Assembly: GCF_945605565.1 (NCBI RefSeq)
Contig: NZ_OX216966.1
Location: forward strand, 4,394,001-4,458,000
Length of the DNA: 64,000 nucleotides
Source: Paenibacillus dendritiformis
GTDB lineage: Bacteria; Bacillota; Bacilli; Paenibacillales; Paenibacillaceae
Reading direction: 5' to 3'
Below are positions 7,968 through 17,087 of this stretch, in pieces (the stretch's first letter is position 1; the number at the start of each line of letters is the position of its first letter). A program made the position numbers and the translations under genes. The notes under the pieces are model-generated. The model saw only the letters and a list, made by a program, of their open reading frames with translations, made no database searches and was not told where the DNA came from.

Positions 7968-9257
7968 TTAGTTGTGCGTGACGACCGCGCCGGAACCGCC
8001 GTACATATCGAGCTCTCCATCGAGCTCCAGCTTCAGCACGGTGACGTTCTCGTGGGCATCCTCCGGCGTCATATGTATCCAGGCCGTCCCCGGTATGTTG
8101 AACCACGGCACGCCCCCGTGAATCTCGTGGGTCAGCTCCTTGCCGGAATGAAGCACGGTTATTTTATTGATTTTGTTCGCTAAGCCCTTCAGGCATACAC
8201 TCTCCTTCGGATTATCGTACACGAACAGATACAATGTCTTGCGATCCTTCGACACCGTGCTGCCGCCCAGATAATAGCGGGTATGAATGCCTTCGCCGGT
8301 GCCGTACACCGCTTCCTCGTGCGTGCGGATCCACGCGCCCAATCCGAGCAAAATATCCTCCTGGCGCTTGTCTATCGTGCCATCCTCTCTCGGACCGATA
8401 TCAAGGAGCATGTTGCCGCCCATCGCAATGCAGTCGCAGAACATGCGGATGATCTGGTTCAACGATTTATAATGATTGTCCGTCGGCACATAGCCCCAGG
8501 ATCGGTTGATCGTCGTACAGAATTCCCACGGCCCTTCCGGTCTTGTTATCGGAAGTCCCTGCTCCGGCGTCTTATAGTCCCCATGGCCCTGAAGCCGCGA
8601 GTTGATAATCAATTCCGGGTTGAACGATGTCAAATAGGTCTTGAACGCGGGCAAATTCCACTGCGCGGCGCTTCGCTCCCAGTCGCCGTCGAACCACATC
8701 AGGTCCACCTTGCCGTAATTCGTCAGCAGTTCCCGCAGCTGATTGTTATTGAATTCAAGGAACCGCTGCCATCTCTCTTCATCCTGAATGCCGTCCGTCG
8801 GATAGGAGAACGGGTTCGCCGCACCCGGATCGTCCGGAACCCGGCCGCCCTCATAGACAGACGGGTAGTCCGGGTGAGACCAGTCGATCAGGGAATAGTA
8901 CAGCCCGAGCTTGATGCCCCGCTTCGTTATCGCTTCCGCATACTCCTTGACAATATCCCGCTTCGCCGGAGTCTTGTCGACGACATTCAGATCGCTGAAC
9001 CCGGTGTCCCACAGCGCCACCCCGTCATGGTGCTTCGTTGTAAGCACGGCATACTTCGCGCCGGAGTTCTCGATCAGCTCGGCCCATTGGCCGGCATCGA
9101 ACTTGCTGGCGGTGAAGCCGTCCAACTGCTTCATATAATCTTCATACGAGATTCTTCCGTTATAGAAAGACCACGATTCCGCAATGCCGTTGACGGCATA
9201 AATGCCATAATGGATAAAAATGCCGAGCTTCGCTTCTTCGAACCACTTTTGCACCAC
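7968..9257 (-). CDS. Alpha-L-fucosidase, glycoside hydrolase family 29
   Basis: Hydrolyses terminal alpha-L-fucose. The barrel motifs are clear: WFEEAKLGIFIHYGIYAV near the N terminus, YAVLTTKHHDGVALWDT, KLGLYYSLIDWSHPDY, and VDLMWFDGDWE, whose aspartate is the expected catalytic nucleophile. The LLDIGPREDGTI motif follows, then a beta-rich C terminus. About 429 residues. No signal peptide, so it probably acts on imported oligosaccharides in the cytoplasm. I chose the GTG at 9255-9257, seven bases after GGGAGG; the longer ATG reading overlaps this site. No sugar transporter lies beside it. Confidence 0.9.
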   Translation of the reverse strand: MVQKWFEEAKLGIFIHYGIYAVNGIAESWSFYNGRISYEDYMKQLDGFTASKFDAGQWAELIENSGAKYAVLTTKHHDGVALWDTGFSDLNVVDKTPAKRDIVKEYAEAITKRGIKLGLYYSLIDWSHPDYPSVYEGGRVPDDPGAANPFSYPTDGIQDEERWQRFLEFNNNQLRELLTNYGKVDLMWFDGDWERSAAQWNLPAFKTYLTSFNPELIINSRLQGHGDYKTPEQGLPITRPEGPWEFCTTINRSWGYVPTDNHYKSLNQIIRMFCDCIAMGGNMLLDIGPREDGTIDKRQEDILLGLGAWIRTHEEAVYGTGEGIHTRYYLGGSTVSKDRKTLYLFVYDNPKESVCLKGLANKINKITVLHSGKELTHEIHGGVPWFNIPGTAWIHMTPEDAHENVTVLKLELDGELDMYGGSGAVVTHN

Positions 9258-9458
9258 TTGAAGTCCTCCCTTTCGCAATCTAACAGGAACATAACGTTAT
9301 TATCTCACAGATCAGATGCAAAGACATGCAAGAAATCGTATAATAATCAAAGTGACCCACGGTTCATTTCATATTATCAAAATGAAACTGTGATCTAATC
9401 CACACGTATTGTTAGGTAGTCATTGACACATCGTTAGTACAAGGGAGTGGGAGAAAAC

Positions 9459-10499
9459 GTGAGAAACCGATGGCTTGTAAGCTGCCTCGTCGCAGCAATG
9501 CTCGGGGCGGCGCTGGCGGGATGCAGCAGTCCTCCGGCCGAAGAGCCCGCGCAAGGGGCGGAGCAGGAGAAGGAAACCCCTGTGCAGGTCGCAATAGTAG
9601 AGAAAGGCTCTCTCAGCCAACAAAATGAAATTATCGGCACAGCCAATCCGAGCAGAACCGTCGATATCATTCCGAAGCTGAACGGCGAGCTGGTTCGCTT
9701 GAATGTCAAAAAGGGCGACATGGTCTCCAAGGGGGCGACGCTCGGCGTCATTGACGCGGATGACCTCGAAGTCCAGCTTAAGCTGGAGCAGTTCAGTCTG
9801 GAGCAGGCACAGGATCAGTACAAGACACTACATAACGCTCAAGCGTCCGATCTGGAGCTGGATCAGGCGAAGCGCAGCATTGACCAGGCTCAGCTGCGCG
9901 TCAAGCAGGCCAGCAACAGGCTGGCCGATGCGACCTTGAAGGCCCCAATGAGCGGGCAGGTCATTCGCGTGGCGGCGGAAGCGGGAGAATTCGTTACCTC
10001 AACCTCCCCGCTGTTCACGATCGTATCCACCAATCCGGTGAAGTTCTCGGCCAATGTCAGCGCGAATCAGATGCTCCTGCTGCAGAACCGGAAGGAGACG
10101 AAGGTCGAAGTGCCGGATGTGGGCAAAACCTTCACCGCCCGGATTACGTATCTGTCCCCCGTCGCCAATGAAGGCGGATTCTACGCCTTGGAGACGCAAG
10201 CCGACAATGCGAAGGGCGAGATCAAGCCCGGCATGACCGCCAAGTTCATCGTCGATCAGGAAGTGCTGAAGGACGCACTCCTCGTTCCTACCGAAGCGAT
10301 TGTGGAGAAGAACGGCGAATCGCATGTGTTTATCGTTAAAAATGGACGAGCCGTGGAAGAAGCCGTCGAAGTACTGGAAGCCCAATCCAAAATGACGGCG
10401 GTGAAAGGCAATCTCCAGGCGAAGGATCAAATCGTCATCAAGGGACAAATGACCTTGTCCGACGGCAATAAAGTGAAAATCATCGAGGGGGCGCGCTAA
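9459..10499 (+). CDS. RND efflux periplasmic-adaptor-type lipoprotein (membrane fusion protein)
   Basis: HlyD/AcrA-type adaptor of about 346 residues. A signal peptide ends in the lipobox LAGC, so it is anchored outside the membrane. Then come the lipoyl half-motifs (LNGELVRLNVKKGDMVSKGATLGVIDADD and the matching APMSGQVIRVAAEAGEFV), a coiled-coil hairpin between them, and a C-terminal beta-barrel. The GTG at 9459 has GGGAG five bases upstream; a GTG at 9447 lies within an earlier GGGAG. The RND pump begins one base after its stop, so they form one operon. A TTTCAT...ATGAAA inverted repeat at 9367-9387 may be an operator. Confidence 0.9.
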   Translation: MRNRWLVSCLVAAMLGAALAGCSSPPAEEPAQGAEQEKETPVQVAIVEKGSLSQQNEIIGTANPSRTVDIIPKLNGELVRLNVKKGDMVSKGATLGVIDADDLEVQLKLEQFSLEQAQDQYKTLHNAQASDLELDQAKRSIDQAQLRVKQASNRLADATLKAPMSGQVIRVAAEAGEFVTSTSPLFTIVSTNPVKFSANVSANQMLLLQNRKETKVEVPDVGKTFTARITYLSPVANEGGFYALETQADNAKGEIKPGMTAKFIVDQEVLKDALLVPTEAIVEKNGESHVFIVKNGRAVEEAVEVLEAQSKMTAVKGNLQAKDQIVIKGQMTLSDGNKVKIIEGAR

Positions 10500-10500
10500 C

Positions 10501-13500
10501 GTGAAAATTATTGACGTCTCCGTTAAGCGTCCTATCGGCGTCATGATGGTCGTGCTCGCGATCCTCGCGCTCGGAATGGTCAGTCTGCGCAACCTCGCGA
10601 TCGACCTGTTCCCTAAAATCGATCTTCCGATCGCCGTCGTCGCGACCTCCTATCAAGGTGCGGCGCCTGAAGAGATCGAGAAGCTCATATCGAGGCCGCT
10701 CGAAGCTTCGTTAAGCACAATCCAGGGAATTGACACCGTGTCTTCGCAATCGCAGGCGAACTCTTCGCTCGTCATGCTGCAGTTCAAGACCGGTACAAAT
10801 ATGGACAATGCCCTGATCGACGTCAGGGAGAAGGTCGATCAGATCAAAGGAATGCTTCCCGAGGATGCCAATGATCCGTCTGTGCTCCGGTTCGATCCGA
10901 ATCAGATGCCCATTATTACGCTGGGCTTGACGGGCGCTTCGCCGGAGAAGCTTCAAGAGATTGCGGACACGAACATCATCCCGTTCCTGGAACGGGAGAA
11001 CGGCGTCGCGTCGGTATCCGTTACCGGCGGCAAGACCCGGGAGATTCTCGTCGAGCTGAACCGCGCGAATCTCGCACGCTACGGCATCGGGGCGTCGCAA
11101 GTCGTCCAGGCGATTAACGCGGAGAACAAATCAGCCGTTGCCGGCTCGGTGCCGAAGGGCGTGCAGGATCTGCAAATCCGGGTCAAGGGCGAATATACAT
11201 CCGTCGAAGATATCGGCCGGACATTGATTCATCTGCCTGGCGGCGGACAGATTCGAGTCAGCGATATCGCCGATATTAACGATACCTTCAAGAAGCAAAG
11301 CTCGCTGACGCTGGTCGACGGAGCGCCGGCGCTCGTCTTGTCTGTGCAGCGCCAATCCGACGCCAATACCGTCGCCGTCGCGGATAACGTCGACAAGGCG
11401 GTCGGCAAACTCCAGCAGGATCTGCCGAGCGGCATCGAGCTGAAAAAGGTTTCCGATACGTCAATATTTATCCGGCAGTCGATCGACAGCGTCGTCAGCA
11501 ATATGATGAGCGGCGGCTTGTTGGCCGTGTTCATCCTGATTTTGTTCTTGCGCAGCATCCGCTCCACGTTCGTTATCGCGTTGTCGATGCCGATCGCGAT
11601 CATATCGACGTTTACGCTGATGTATTTTACCGGCCAGACGCTGAACATTATCTCCATGGGCGGACTCGCCCTCGGCATCGGCATGATGGTCGACAACTCG
11701 ATCGTCATCCTGGAGAACATATTCACCTACCGGCAGAAGGGCATGTCCATGAAGGAAGCCGCCATTAAGGGCGCCTCCGAGCTGGCCTCGGCCGTTATCG
11801 CCTCGACGACGACGACATTGGTCGTATTTCTGCCGATCGTATTTGTTCAGGGCATCACATCGGATATTTTCCGTCCGCTTGCTTTGACGGTATGCTTCTC
11901 GCTGATCGCTTCGCTCGTCGTGGCGATTACGCTGATTCCGACGCTGTCCTCCAAGATCGTATCGCAGAAGAAGATCGTGGAATCCGAGAAAAAGGGTTGG
12001 TACCTCCGCTTTTTCGGGCTGTTCGTCTCCGGCTACAAGCGCATCCTGCGATGGGCGCTGGGACATCGCAAGACGACGGTGCTCGCCACGATCCTCCTGC
12101 TCGTGGGCAGCTTCTTCCTCGTTCCGTTCATCGGTATGGAATTCATGCCGGGCGGAGACCAGGGACAGATTCAGATCAGCGTTCAGACGCCAAGCGGCAC
12201 GAGTCTGGAAGAGACGAAGAAGGCGGCCGACGAAGTGGCGGCGCTGTTGAAGCCATATGAGAGCATCATCGATACCGCCTCGGAGTCGATTGGCGGAGGC
12301 GGCCCGTTCGGGGGCGGCGCCAATTCGGCTACCTTCACGATCCAGCTCATCCGGGCGACCGAACGCGACATGACGACGAAGGCGATGATGCAGGAGCTGA
12401 CGGATGCGGTCAGCGAAATCCCCGGAGCGGAGATTACCGTGTCAGCCATGGAATCCGGCTTCGGTTCGGGCTCGCCGATTCAGATCAAGCTGAACGGACA
12501 AGAGCAGGACGTGCTGGAAGAGGTCGCTTCTCAGGTCGTCTGGCTCATTTCCGATATACAAGGGGTCTATAATGCGAATTCTTCGGCGGCCGAGGGCAAT
12601 GCGGAGCTGAACATTTCGATCGACCGCAGTCTGGCCGCCACGTATGGCTTATCCTATCAGCAGATTATGAACGAGATCTCGCTGGCGATGAACGGGCAGC
12701 TAGCGACGCAGTACCGCGAAGGCGGCAACGAATATGACGTGCGCGTCATCCTGCCGGAAGCGGAACGGGATAGCATCTCCGCCTTGAATGCGCTGACGAT
12801 TCAATCGCAGACCGGCCAACTGGTGCCGCTGTCCGCCATCGCCCAGTTCCAGCAGCTGCAGGGACCGGTCATGATTCAGCGGGAAAATCAGCAGCGGCAG
12901 ATCAACGTCACGGCCGATCTGGCAGGAAGAGACTTGGGCAGCGTATCGACCGAAATCGAACAGGCGCTGCAGAAGATGAACTTCCCGGAAGGGTACTCTT
13001 ACTCGATGGGCGGAGAGACGGAAGAAATGATGAATTCATTCGCCGATCTGGCGATCGCGCTCGTCTTCTCCATCTTCCTCGTCTACGTCGTCATGGCGGT
13101 ACAGTTCGAATCGCTGCTGTATCCGTTCATTATCATGTTCGCGATGCCGACTATGTTCATCGGAGTCCTCTTCGGTCTGTTCATTACCGGGACGCCGATC
13201 AGCGTGACCGCCTTAATCGGAATCATTATGCTTGCGGGAATCGTCGTGAACAACGCGATCATTCTCGTCGATTATATCAACATCCAGCGCAGATACGGGC
13301 TGGAACGGCATGAGGCGATTATGCAGGGAGCCCCGAGCCGGCTCCGTCCGATTTTCATGACGACATTAACGACAGTGCTCGGCTTGCTGCCGCTCGCCCT
13401 CGGAATCGGCGAAGGCGCGGAGATGCAGGCGCCGCTGGCTATCGTCGTCATCTTCGGCCTCTCCTGCTCGACCATCTTCACCCTGCTGCTGGTGCCGGTC

Positions 13501-13593
13501 ATGTACACGTACTTGGATGATTTCTCGAATTGGATTAAGCGTCTGTTCACGAGAAAGAACAAGAGCGAGACCGCACAAGAAGCGGCCGTATAA
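10501..13593 (+). CDS. RND-family efflux pump, SwrC/AcrB-like
   Basis: 1030-residue proton-driven exporter. It starts with the family's MKIIDVSVKRPIGVMMVV first helix, has two large extracytoplasmic loops and two sets of six membrane segments, and carries the GGLALGIGMMVDNSIVILENI helix-4 motif with the proton-relay aspartate. The C-terminal half repeats the layout (IGIIMLAGIVVNNAIILVDY). Firmicute homologues such as SwrC export surfactin-like lipopeptides and other amphiphiles; the substrate here is not known. GTG start just after the adaptor gene. A hairpin with a T-rich tail follows at 13628. Confidence 0.93.
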   Translation: MKIIDVSVKRPIGVMMVVLAILALGMVSLRNLAIDLFPKIDLPIAVVATSYQGAAPEEIEKLISRPLEASLSTIQGIDTVSSQSQANSSLVMLQFKTGTNMDNALIDVREKVDQIKGMLPEDANDPSVLRFDPNQMPIITLGLTGASPEKLQEIADTNIIPFLERENGVASVSVTGGKTREILVELNRANLARYGIGASQVVQAINAENKSAVAGSVPKGVQDLQIRVKGEYTSVEDIGRTLIHLPGGGQIRVSDIADINDTFKKQSSLTLVDGAPALVLSVQRQSDANTVAVADNVDKAVGKLQQDLPSGIELKKVSDTSIFIRQSIDSVVSNMMSGGLLAVFILILFLRSIRSTFVIALSMPIAIISTFTLMYFTGQTLNIISMGGLALGIGMMVDNSIVILENIFTYRQKGMSMKEAAIKGASELASAVIASTTTTLVVFLPIVFVQGITSDIFRPLALTVCFSLIASLVVAITLIPTLSSKIVSQKKIVESEKKGWYLRFFGLFVSGYKRILRWALGHRKTTVLATILLLVGSFFLVPFIGMEFMPGGDQGQIQISVQTPSGTSLEETKKAADEVAALLKPYESIIDTASESIGGGGPFGGGANSATFTIQLIRATERDMTTKAMMQELTDAVSEIPGAEITVSAMESGFGSGSPIQIKLNGQEQDVLEEVASQVVWLISDIQGVYNANSSAAEGNAELNISIDRSLAATYGLSYQQIMNEISLAMNGQLATQYREGGNEYDVRVILPEAERDSISALNALTIQSQTGQLVPLSAIAQFQQLQGPVMIQRENQQRQINVTADLAGRDLGSVSTEIEQALQKMNFPEGYSYSMGGETEEMMNSFADLAIALVFSIFLVYVVMAVQFESLLYPFIIMFAMPTMFIGVLFGLFITGTPISVTALIGIIMLAGIVVNNAIILVDYINIQRRYGLERHEAIMQGAPSRLRPIFMTTLTTVLGLLPLALGIGEGAEMQAPLAIVVIFGLSCSTIFTLLLVPVMYTYLDDFSNWIKRLFTRKNKSETAQEAAV

Positions 13594-13627
13594 CAAGATT
13601 GACAAGTAAGGCCAAGACAAGAGACAG

Positions 13628-13661
13628 CCTCCGTTCCGCCACTCGGCAGGACGGAGGTTTT
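13628..13661 (+). terminator. Intrinsic terminator of the RND operon
   Basis: CCTCCG (13628-13633) pairs with CGGAGG (13652-13657), with partial inner pairing, followed by TTTTG on the plus strand, about 35 bp after the pump gene. Confidence 0.65.
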
Positions 13662-13833
13662 GTTCGTAGGGAGCCTATACAACAGAGCCGATTACGCATT
13701 ATATTATAGAAGCGGCAAGATGATTCATTGCATGCCGTGCGGACTGATTCCGGGATAGCCTCATTCACGCAGGACAGCCGATTGATCGGGTTAGCGAGAA
13801 AAACAGGACGATAACCGACTGGAGGTAGTGGCG

Positions 13834-14319
13834 TTGAGTTTTATGGATAAAATGAAGCTTGGTCTCAATCAAGTGAAGGATAAAGCGCAGCAGACCGTGG
13901 AGGTTACACGCATCAGCGCGCAGATTGCGGGGAAAAAGAAAGAAAAAACAGCGCAGTTCACCCTGCTCGGCGAACTGGTGCACGAGGCGTATGTCAAGCA
14001 GGCTCTGCCGGATGAGATGCATCGCATCGGAAGCCTCTCGCAAGCCATTCAGCGGCTGGAAGATGAGATCGCCGCGTTGGAGAAGCAGCTTTACAAGGCC
14101 AAGGGCGAGAAACTATGCGCCTGCGGCGCCGTCATCACGCAGGAATCCAGATTCTGCAATCACTGCGGGCAAGCGGTGCCGATGGAGCCAACCGAGATCA
14201 TCCCCGCTTCGCTCGTCAGACGGGACGATCCGCCGATCGCCGTGAACTGCCCGAAATGCGGAGCGCTGCTGAACGGCGAAGCGGAGCGCTGCGTTCTATG
14301 CGGCGAGCCGGCGAAGTAA
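13834..14319 (+). CDS. Zinc-ribbon protein with coiled-coil N terminus
   Basis: 161 residues. The first ~90 are helical and charged (KLGLNQVKDKAQQTVE, then a heptad-like EDEIAALEKQLYKAK). Two zinc ribbons follow: CACG...CNHCG and CPKCG...CVLCG. Proteins of this build are common in Firmicutes but without a defined role; structural or regulatory metal binding is inferred. I chose the TTG at 13834, eight bases after GGAGG (13821-13825); a GTG at 13828 is too close. A 9-bp hairpin (14331-14339 with 14366-14374) after the stop may end the transcript. Confidence 0.7.
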   Translation: MSFMDKMKLGLNQVKDKAQQTVEVTRISAQIAGKKKEKTAQFTLLGELVHEAYVKQALPDEMHRIGSLSQAIQRLEDEIAALEKQLYKAKGEKLCACGAVITQESRFCNHCGQAVPMEPTEIIPASLVRRDDPPIAVNCPKCGALLNGEAERCVLCGEPAK

Positions 14320-14465
14320 CGAGGCAGCATGGGGCTGTCCCATAAGCAGCATTTCGCTACAGTGAGACAGCCCCCTGATTCTCAACGCTCGACTTGCCGA
14401 AAAGCTGTAAAAATGTAGTTTTCCCTTATGACGTTTACTCCGTTACAGGAATTCCTGCAAAACCC

Positions 14466-14632
14466 GCCGTTGAGAACGTCCAAGGGGTTTTTTGGCACTT
14501 CATTTTTTATGTGGTGGATCTCCTCTCTCCGTAGAAAAAATCGATTTAAAACGCTATGCGTGCCAAGTTTTGAGCAGGAAAATGGACAATCTCCACCCCT
14601 TCGTAAATAACAGGGGGTTTCCAACGACCTGA
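14466..14632. repeat. Intergenic repeat, copy 1 (about 167 bp)
   Basis: Starts GCCGTTGAGA and ends CCTGA. It shares with copy 2 the blocks ACTTCATTTTTTAT, GTGGATCTC, AGAAAAAATCGATT, GCCAAGTTTTGA and GGACAATCTCCACCCCTTCG, in the same order and orientation. It contains no ribosome-binding site or gene-like frame. Between the copies lies a run of degenerate units. Confidence 0.8.
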
Positions 14633-14659
14633 AAACTGCACCATTTCCCTAGATAAGTC

Positions 14660-14960
14660 TATCCGGTAGGCGAAATCCGCAAAACTACATGATTTCTCCA
14701 GACACTTCTATTCGGCAAGCGAAATCTGCAAAACTGCACAATTTCTACGCCTATTCGGTAAGCGAAATCCTGCGCAAATACAGCAATTCGATATGGACGA
14801 CTTTACCAGAAGGGGAATCCTGCAAAACTGCAGGAATTTCACCCGTGTCGCTTCGACTTGAAGCAAAAGGGCCATAAATGATGTAGATTTGCAGCAATTC
14901 CTCGGGATGTGGACTCATTGAGCCGAAATTCCTGTAAAATAGCAGCAATTCCCTCCACAC
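14660..14960. repeat. Degenerate array of about 43-51 bp units
   Basis: A recurring unit GCGAAATC-(C/T)GCAAAACT-(A/G)CA..ATTTC, often preceded by TATTCGG(C/T)AA, begins near 14670, 14719, 14762 and 14813; a weaker, rearranged form lies near 14930. Many units hold the palindrome-like TGCAAAACTGCA. Spacing is 43-51 bp and units differ by several bases, unlike a CRISPR. No coding potential seen. Confidence 0.6.
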
Positions 14961-15073
14961 GTTCAAGCCCCAAGAGGTAACGATGCCTCCTGAAGGCAAC
15001 GAGGCGATGATACCTCCTGGAGGCGATGATGCCCCCAGGATCCGACGTGGTCTCTTGGATCCCGTAAAATCAG

Positions 15074-15239
15074 GCCGTTGAGAAGTCTGTGGGAATTTTC
15101 TCCACTTCATTTTTTATATGGTGGATCTCGTCTCTCACTAGAAAAAATCGATTGAAAACGCTCTGAGGGCCAAGTTTTGATTAGGAAAATGGACAATCTC
15201 CACCCCTTCGCAAAAAACAGGGGTTTTCCAACAGCCTGA
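15074..15239. repeat. Intergenic repeat, copy 2 (about 166 bp)
   Basis: Direct repeat of 14466-14632, same orientation, about 75-80% identical by eye and colinear over its whole length. Its conservation between two non-coding places suggests a dispersed element or a structured RNA. The rest of 14320-15422 shows no gene. Confidence 0.8.
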
Positions 15240-15422
15240 TTAACGCAGGATTGCACTGCCTCATCCATCTTCCGCTGCTTTTCCCGCCGCTGTATATTTC
15301 CCTCCTCTTTATACCCGCTCTCTACTCCTGCCTCTGTACTCCTGCCACTGCGTTCTCTGTGGTCCCGTCTTGCCCAGCATCCTTGTGCACTGCCTATGGG
15401 ACAGCCTCTTCATCTATCGTTG

Positions 15423-15938
15423 TCAGCCGCGCTCTCCATACACGGTGCTTGCGACAAGCTCAAGCGGATCGGCCGCGAAATACTCGCCCAAAAAATCATG
15501 CAAGGCCTGCGGGAATACATATTTCCGCGTCCGCTTCGAGAAATAGCTGTGCTCCACGGTTGCGATGACATCGCGCACCGGCAGCCATTCGATCCCGATC
15601 TGCCCTTCGTCGGCATGCGCTCCGCCGGGAACGGCCCCTCGCTCCTGAAGCCGGCAGGTGTAGATGAACTCGACTGCATGGACCTCCTTCATGATATGGG
15701 AATATTCGTGGTTCGCCGATACATACTCCCGCATACAGAGTATCCGGAGGTCTGTCACTGACGCCCCCAGCTCTTCCTCACATTCGCGCCGCAGCGTCTC
15801 CTCCAGCGTCTCGTTCGGCTCATGGGCCCCGCCCGGCAGCGCATAATAGACACCCACTTCCGGCCGCTCCTTCTTGATCAACAACAGCTGGTCATCCTCC
15901 ACGATCAACGCCCGCACCGCATTGCGTATCTCTTCCAT
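15423..15938 (-). CDS. Nudix hydrolase
   Basis: About 171 residues. The Nudix box is complete (G-x5-E-x7-R-E-C-E-E-E-L-G, from GGAHEPNETLEETLRRECEE), so it should hydrolyse a nucleoside diphosphate linked to another moiety with a divalent metal. The beta-strand opening VRALIVEDDQLLLIKKERP is typical. Substrate cannot be told. I chose the second ATG (15936-15938), six bases after GAGGG; the first ATG abuts the site. 15945-16228 upstream shows nothing recognisable. Confidence 0.88.
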   Translation of the reverse strand: MEEIRNAVRALIVEDDQLLLIKKERPEVGVYYALPGGAHEPNETLEETLRRECEEELGASVTDLRILCMREYVSANHEYSHIMKEVHAVEFIYTCRLQERGAVPGGAHADEGQIGIEWLPVRDVIATVEHSYFSKRTRKYVFPQALHDFLGEYFAADPLELVASTVYGERG

Positions 15939-16228
15939 GTCCATCCCTCCCCGACATCACAAGCAAGCCTGGAATCGTTCGTACCGCTGGCTGGCTCATC
16001 GTGATGCATCGATTGTCAACTTCGCAGCCTCTGCTTCCATTATCGTATGCAGAGAGGCAGCATGTATAGCATGCAGGCGTCATCACGGGCGCATTCCGGC
16101 TCCCTCGCGAAGATGCCGTCACGGCACCCGCTTGGCATACGGCCGATCCGCCGCCTCACCGGACAGGAAGCGTACATTTCCCCCGCCCAGCTTGCCTTCC
16201 TCTCTAGTTCAAACGATGTCCGCCCCTA

Positions 16229-16834
16229 TCAACCGATAAGACGGGATTGAATACGGTCCAGCGCCGCTTCCCAATGCCGTCTCATCACTTCCCGCATATA
16301 AATATCATCGAGCTTCTCCTGGTGAACGGAGACGGTCGTCTTGTCGGGACTCTTGGACAGGACGTAGAGCTGCAGCGTGGACGGATGGTCCCACCCCTGC
16401 GGCTGCCAGGTCAATCGCAGCTTCTGCTGCGGAATGACGGAGCGAATCTGGCCGCGGGTGCCCTCCTCCGTCACATATTCATGCCTTACCTGCAAGGGCA
16501 AAGACGGCAGGGTGCCGAGCCAGCAGGGCAGCCCTTCGGATGACAGCAGGAAGGTCCATACCTTATCCTTCGAGACGGGCATCGTCCGCCGCACTCCAAT
16601 CTGAACGCCTGCGGAAGCTGTCTGGCCGACAGGAACGCGGCCCAGCTTCTGTCCATACAGCAGGGCGAGCAGATCGCTCCATTCCGGCGATACTTCATAT
16701 TCGGCGGCAATGTGCCGAACGATGCGTTCATGGGACCAGCCCGGATCCACTCCCCGATCCAGCTGCTGAATCCATTCTTCCCAGGCTTGGCCCGTATTCG
16801 CTAATATCGCTTCTCTGCATTGGGAACCGACCAT
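16229..16834 (-). CDS. SRPBCC (AHSA1-like) domain protein
   Basis: 201 residues. The first ~75 residues are helical and include WEEWIQQLDRGVDPGWSHERI. The rest is a START/AHSA1-like fold: IGVRRTMPVSKDKVWTFLLS, a central beta sheet with LRLTWQPQGWDHPSTLQL, and a C-terminal helix REVMRRHWEAALDRIQSRL. Such proteins bind hydrophobic ligands or act as stress factors. The ATG at 16832-16834 has GGAGG seven bases upstream. The remains of a YafY-type regulator gene directly precede it; in relatives such regulators are often paired with SRPBCC genes, so it may be the orphaned partner. Confidence 0.8.
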   Translation of the reverse strand: MVGSQCREAILANTGQAWEEWIQQLDRGVDPGWSHERIVRHIAAEYEVSPEWSDLLALLYGQKLGRVPVGQTASAGVQIGVRRTMPVSKDKVWTFLLSSEGLPCWLGTLPSLPLQVRHEYVTEEGTRGQIRSVIPQQKLRLTWQPQGWDHPSTLQLYVLSKSPDKTTVSVHQEKLDDIYMREVMRRHWEAALDRIQSRLIG

Positions 16835-17024
16835 TGATATTCCTCCCTTTTTCGTTGGGAACGATCTGCAATATAGAATCGGAACGACGCTCACGCAGAC
16901 CATCGATGCACCGGTACACGGTTCGGATAAGAACCTCCAGTTGATCGGCCAGTTCCTTGGCCGTCATGCGGCGCCGGGAAGTCAGGAGCCATGATATGGC
17001 CAGCATACTGTCGGCCTTGGTCAT
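16835..17024 (-). pseudogene. Truncated, frameshifted YafY/WYL-type regulator
   Basis: The first 43 residues form a good winged-helix N terminus (AISWLLTSRRRMTAKELADQ followed by RTVYRCIDGL). At that point the frame shifts: the expected continuation, a LCxSGVPI-like stretch, is readable in another frame as VCVSVVPI. The WYL ligand domain is missing; the SRPBCC gene starts instead. A deletion plus a frameshift best explain this. The family's usual length is about 300 residues. Confidence 0.65.
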
Positions 17025-17087
17025 CGTCGTTCACTCATTTCCCAGTCAATCATGTGTCGTTTTCACCATATTACGGCACTGCCGTTC

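Noticed and set aside
6635..7981. 448-codon open frame opposite the helicase gene
   Set aside because: Exactly antisense to a well-supported helicase, no ribosome-binding site and no family motif; GC-rich shadow frame.
14660..14960. CRISPR array
   Set aside because: Units vary in sequence and spacing, there are no unique spacers of constant length, and no cas genes are present.
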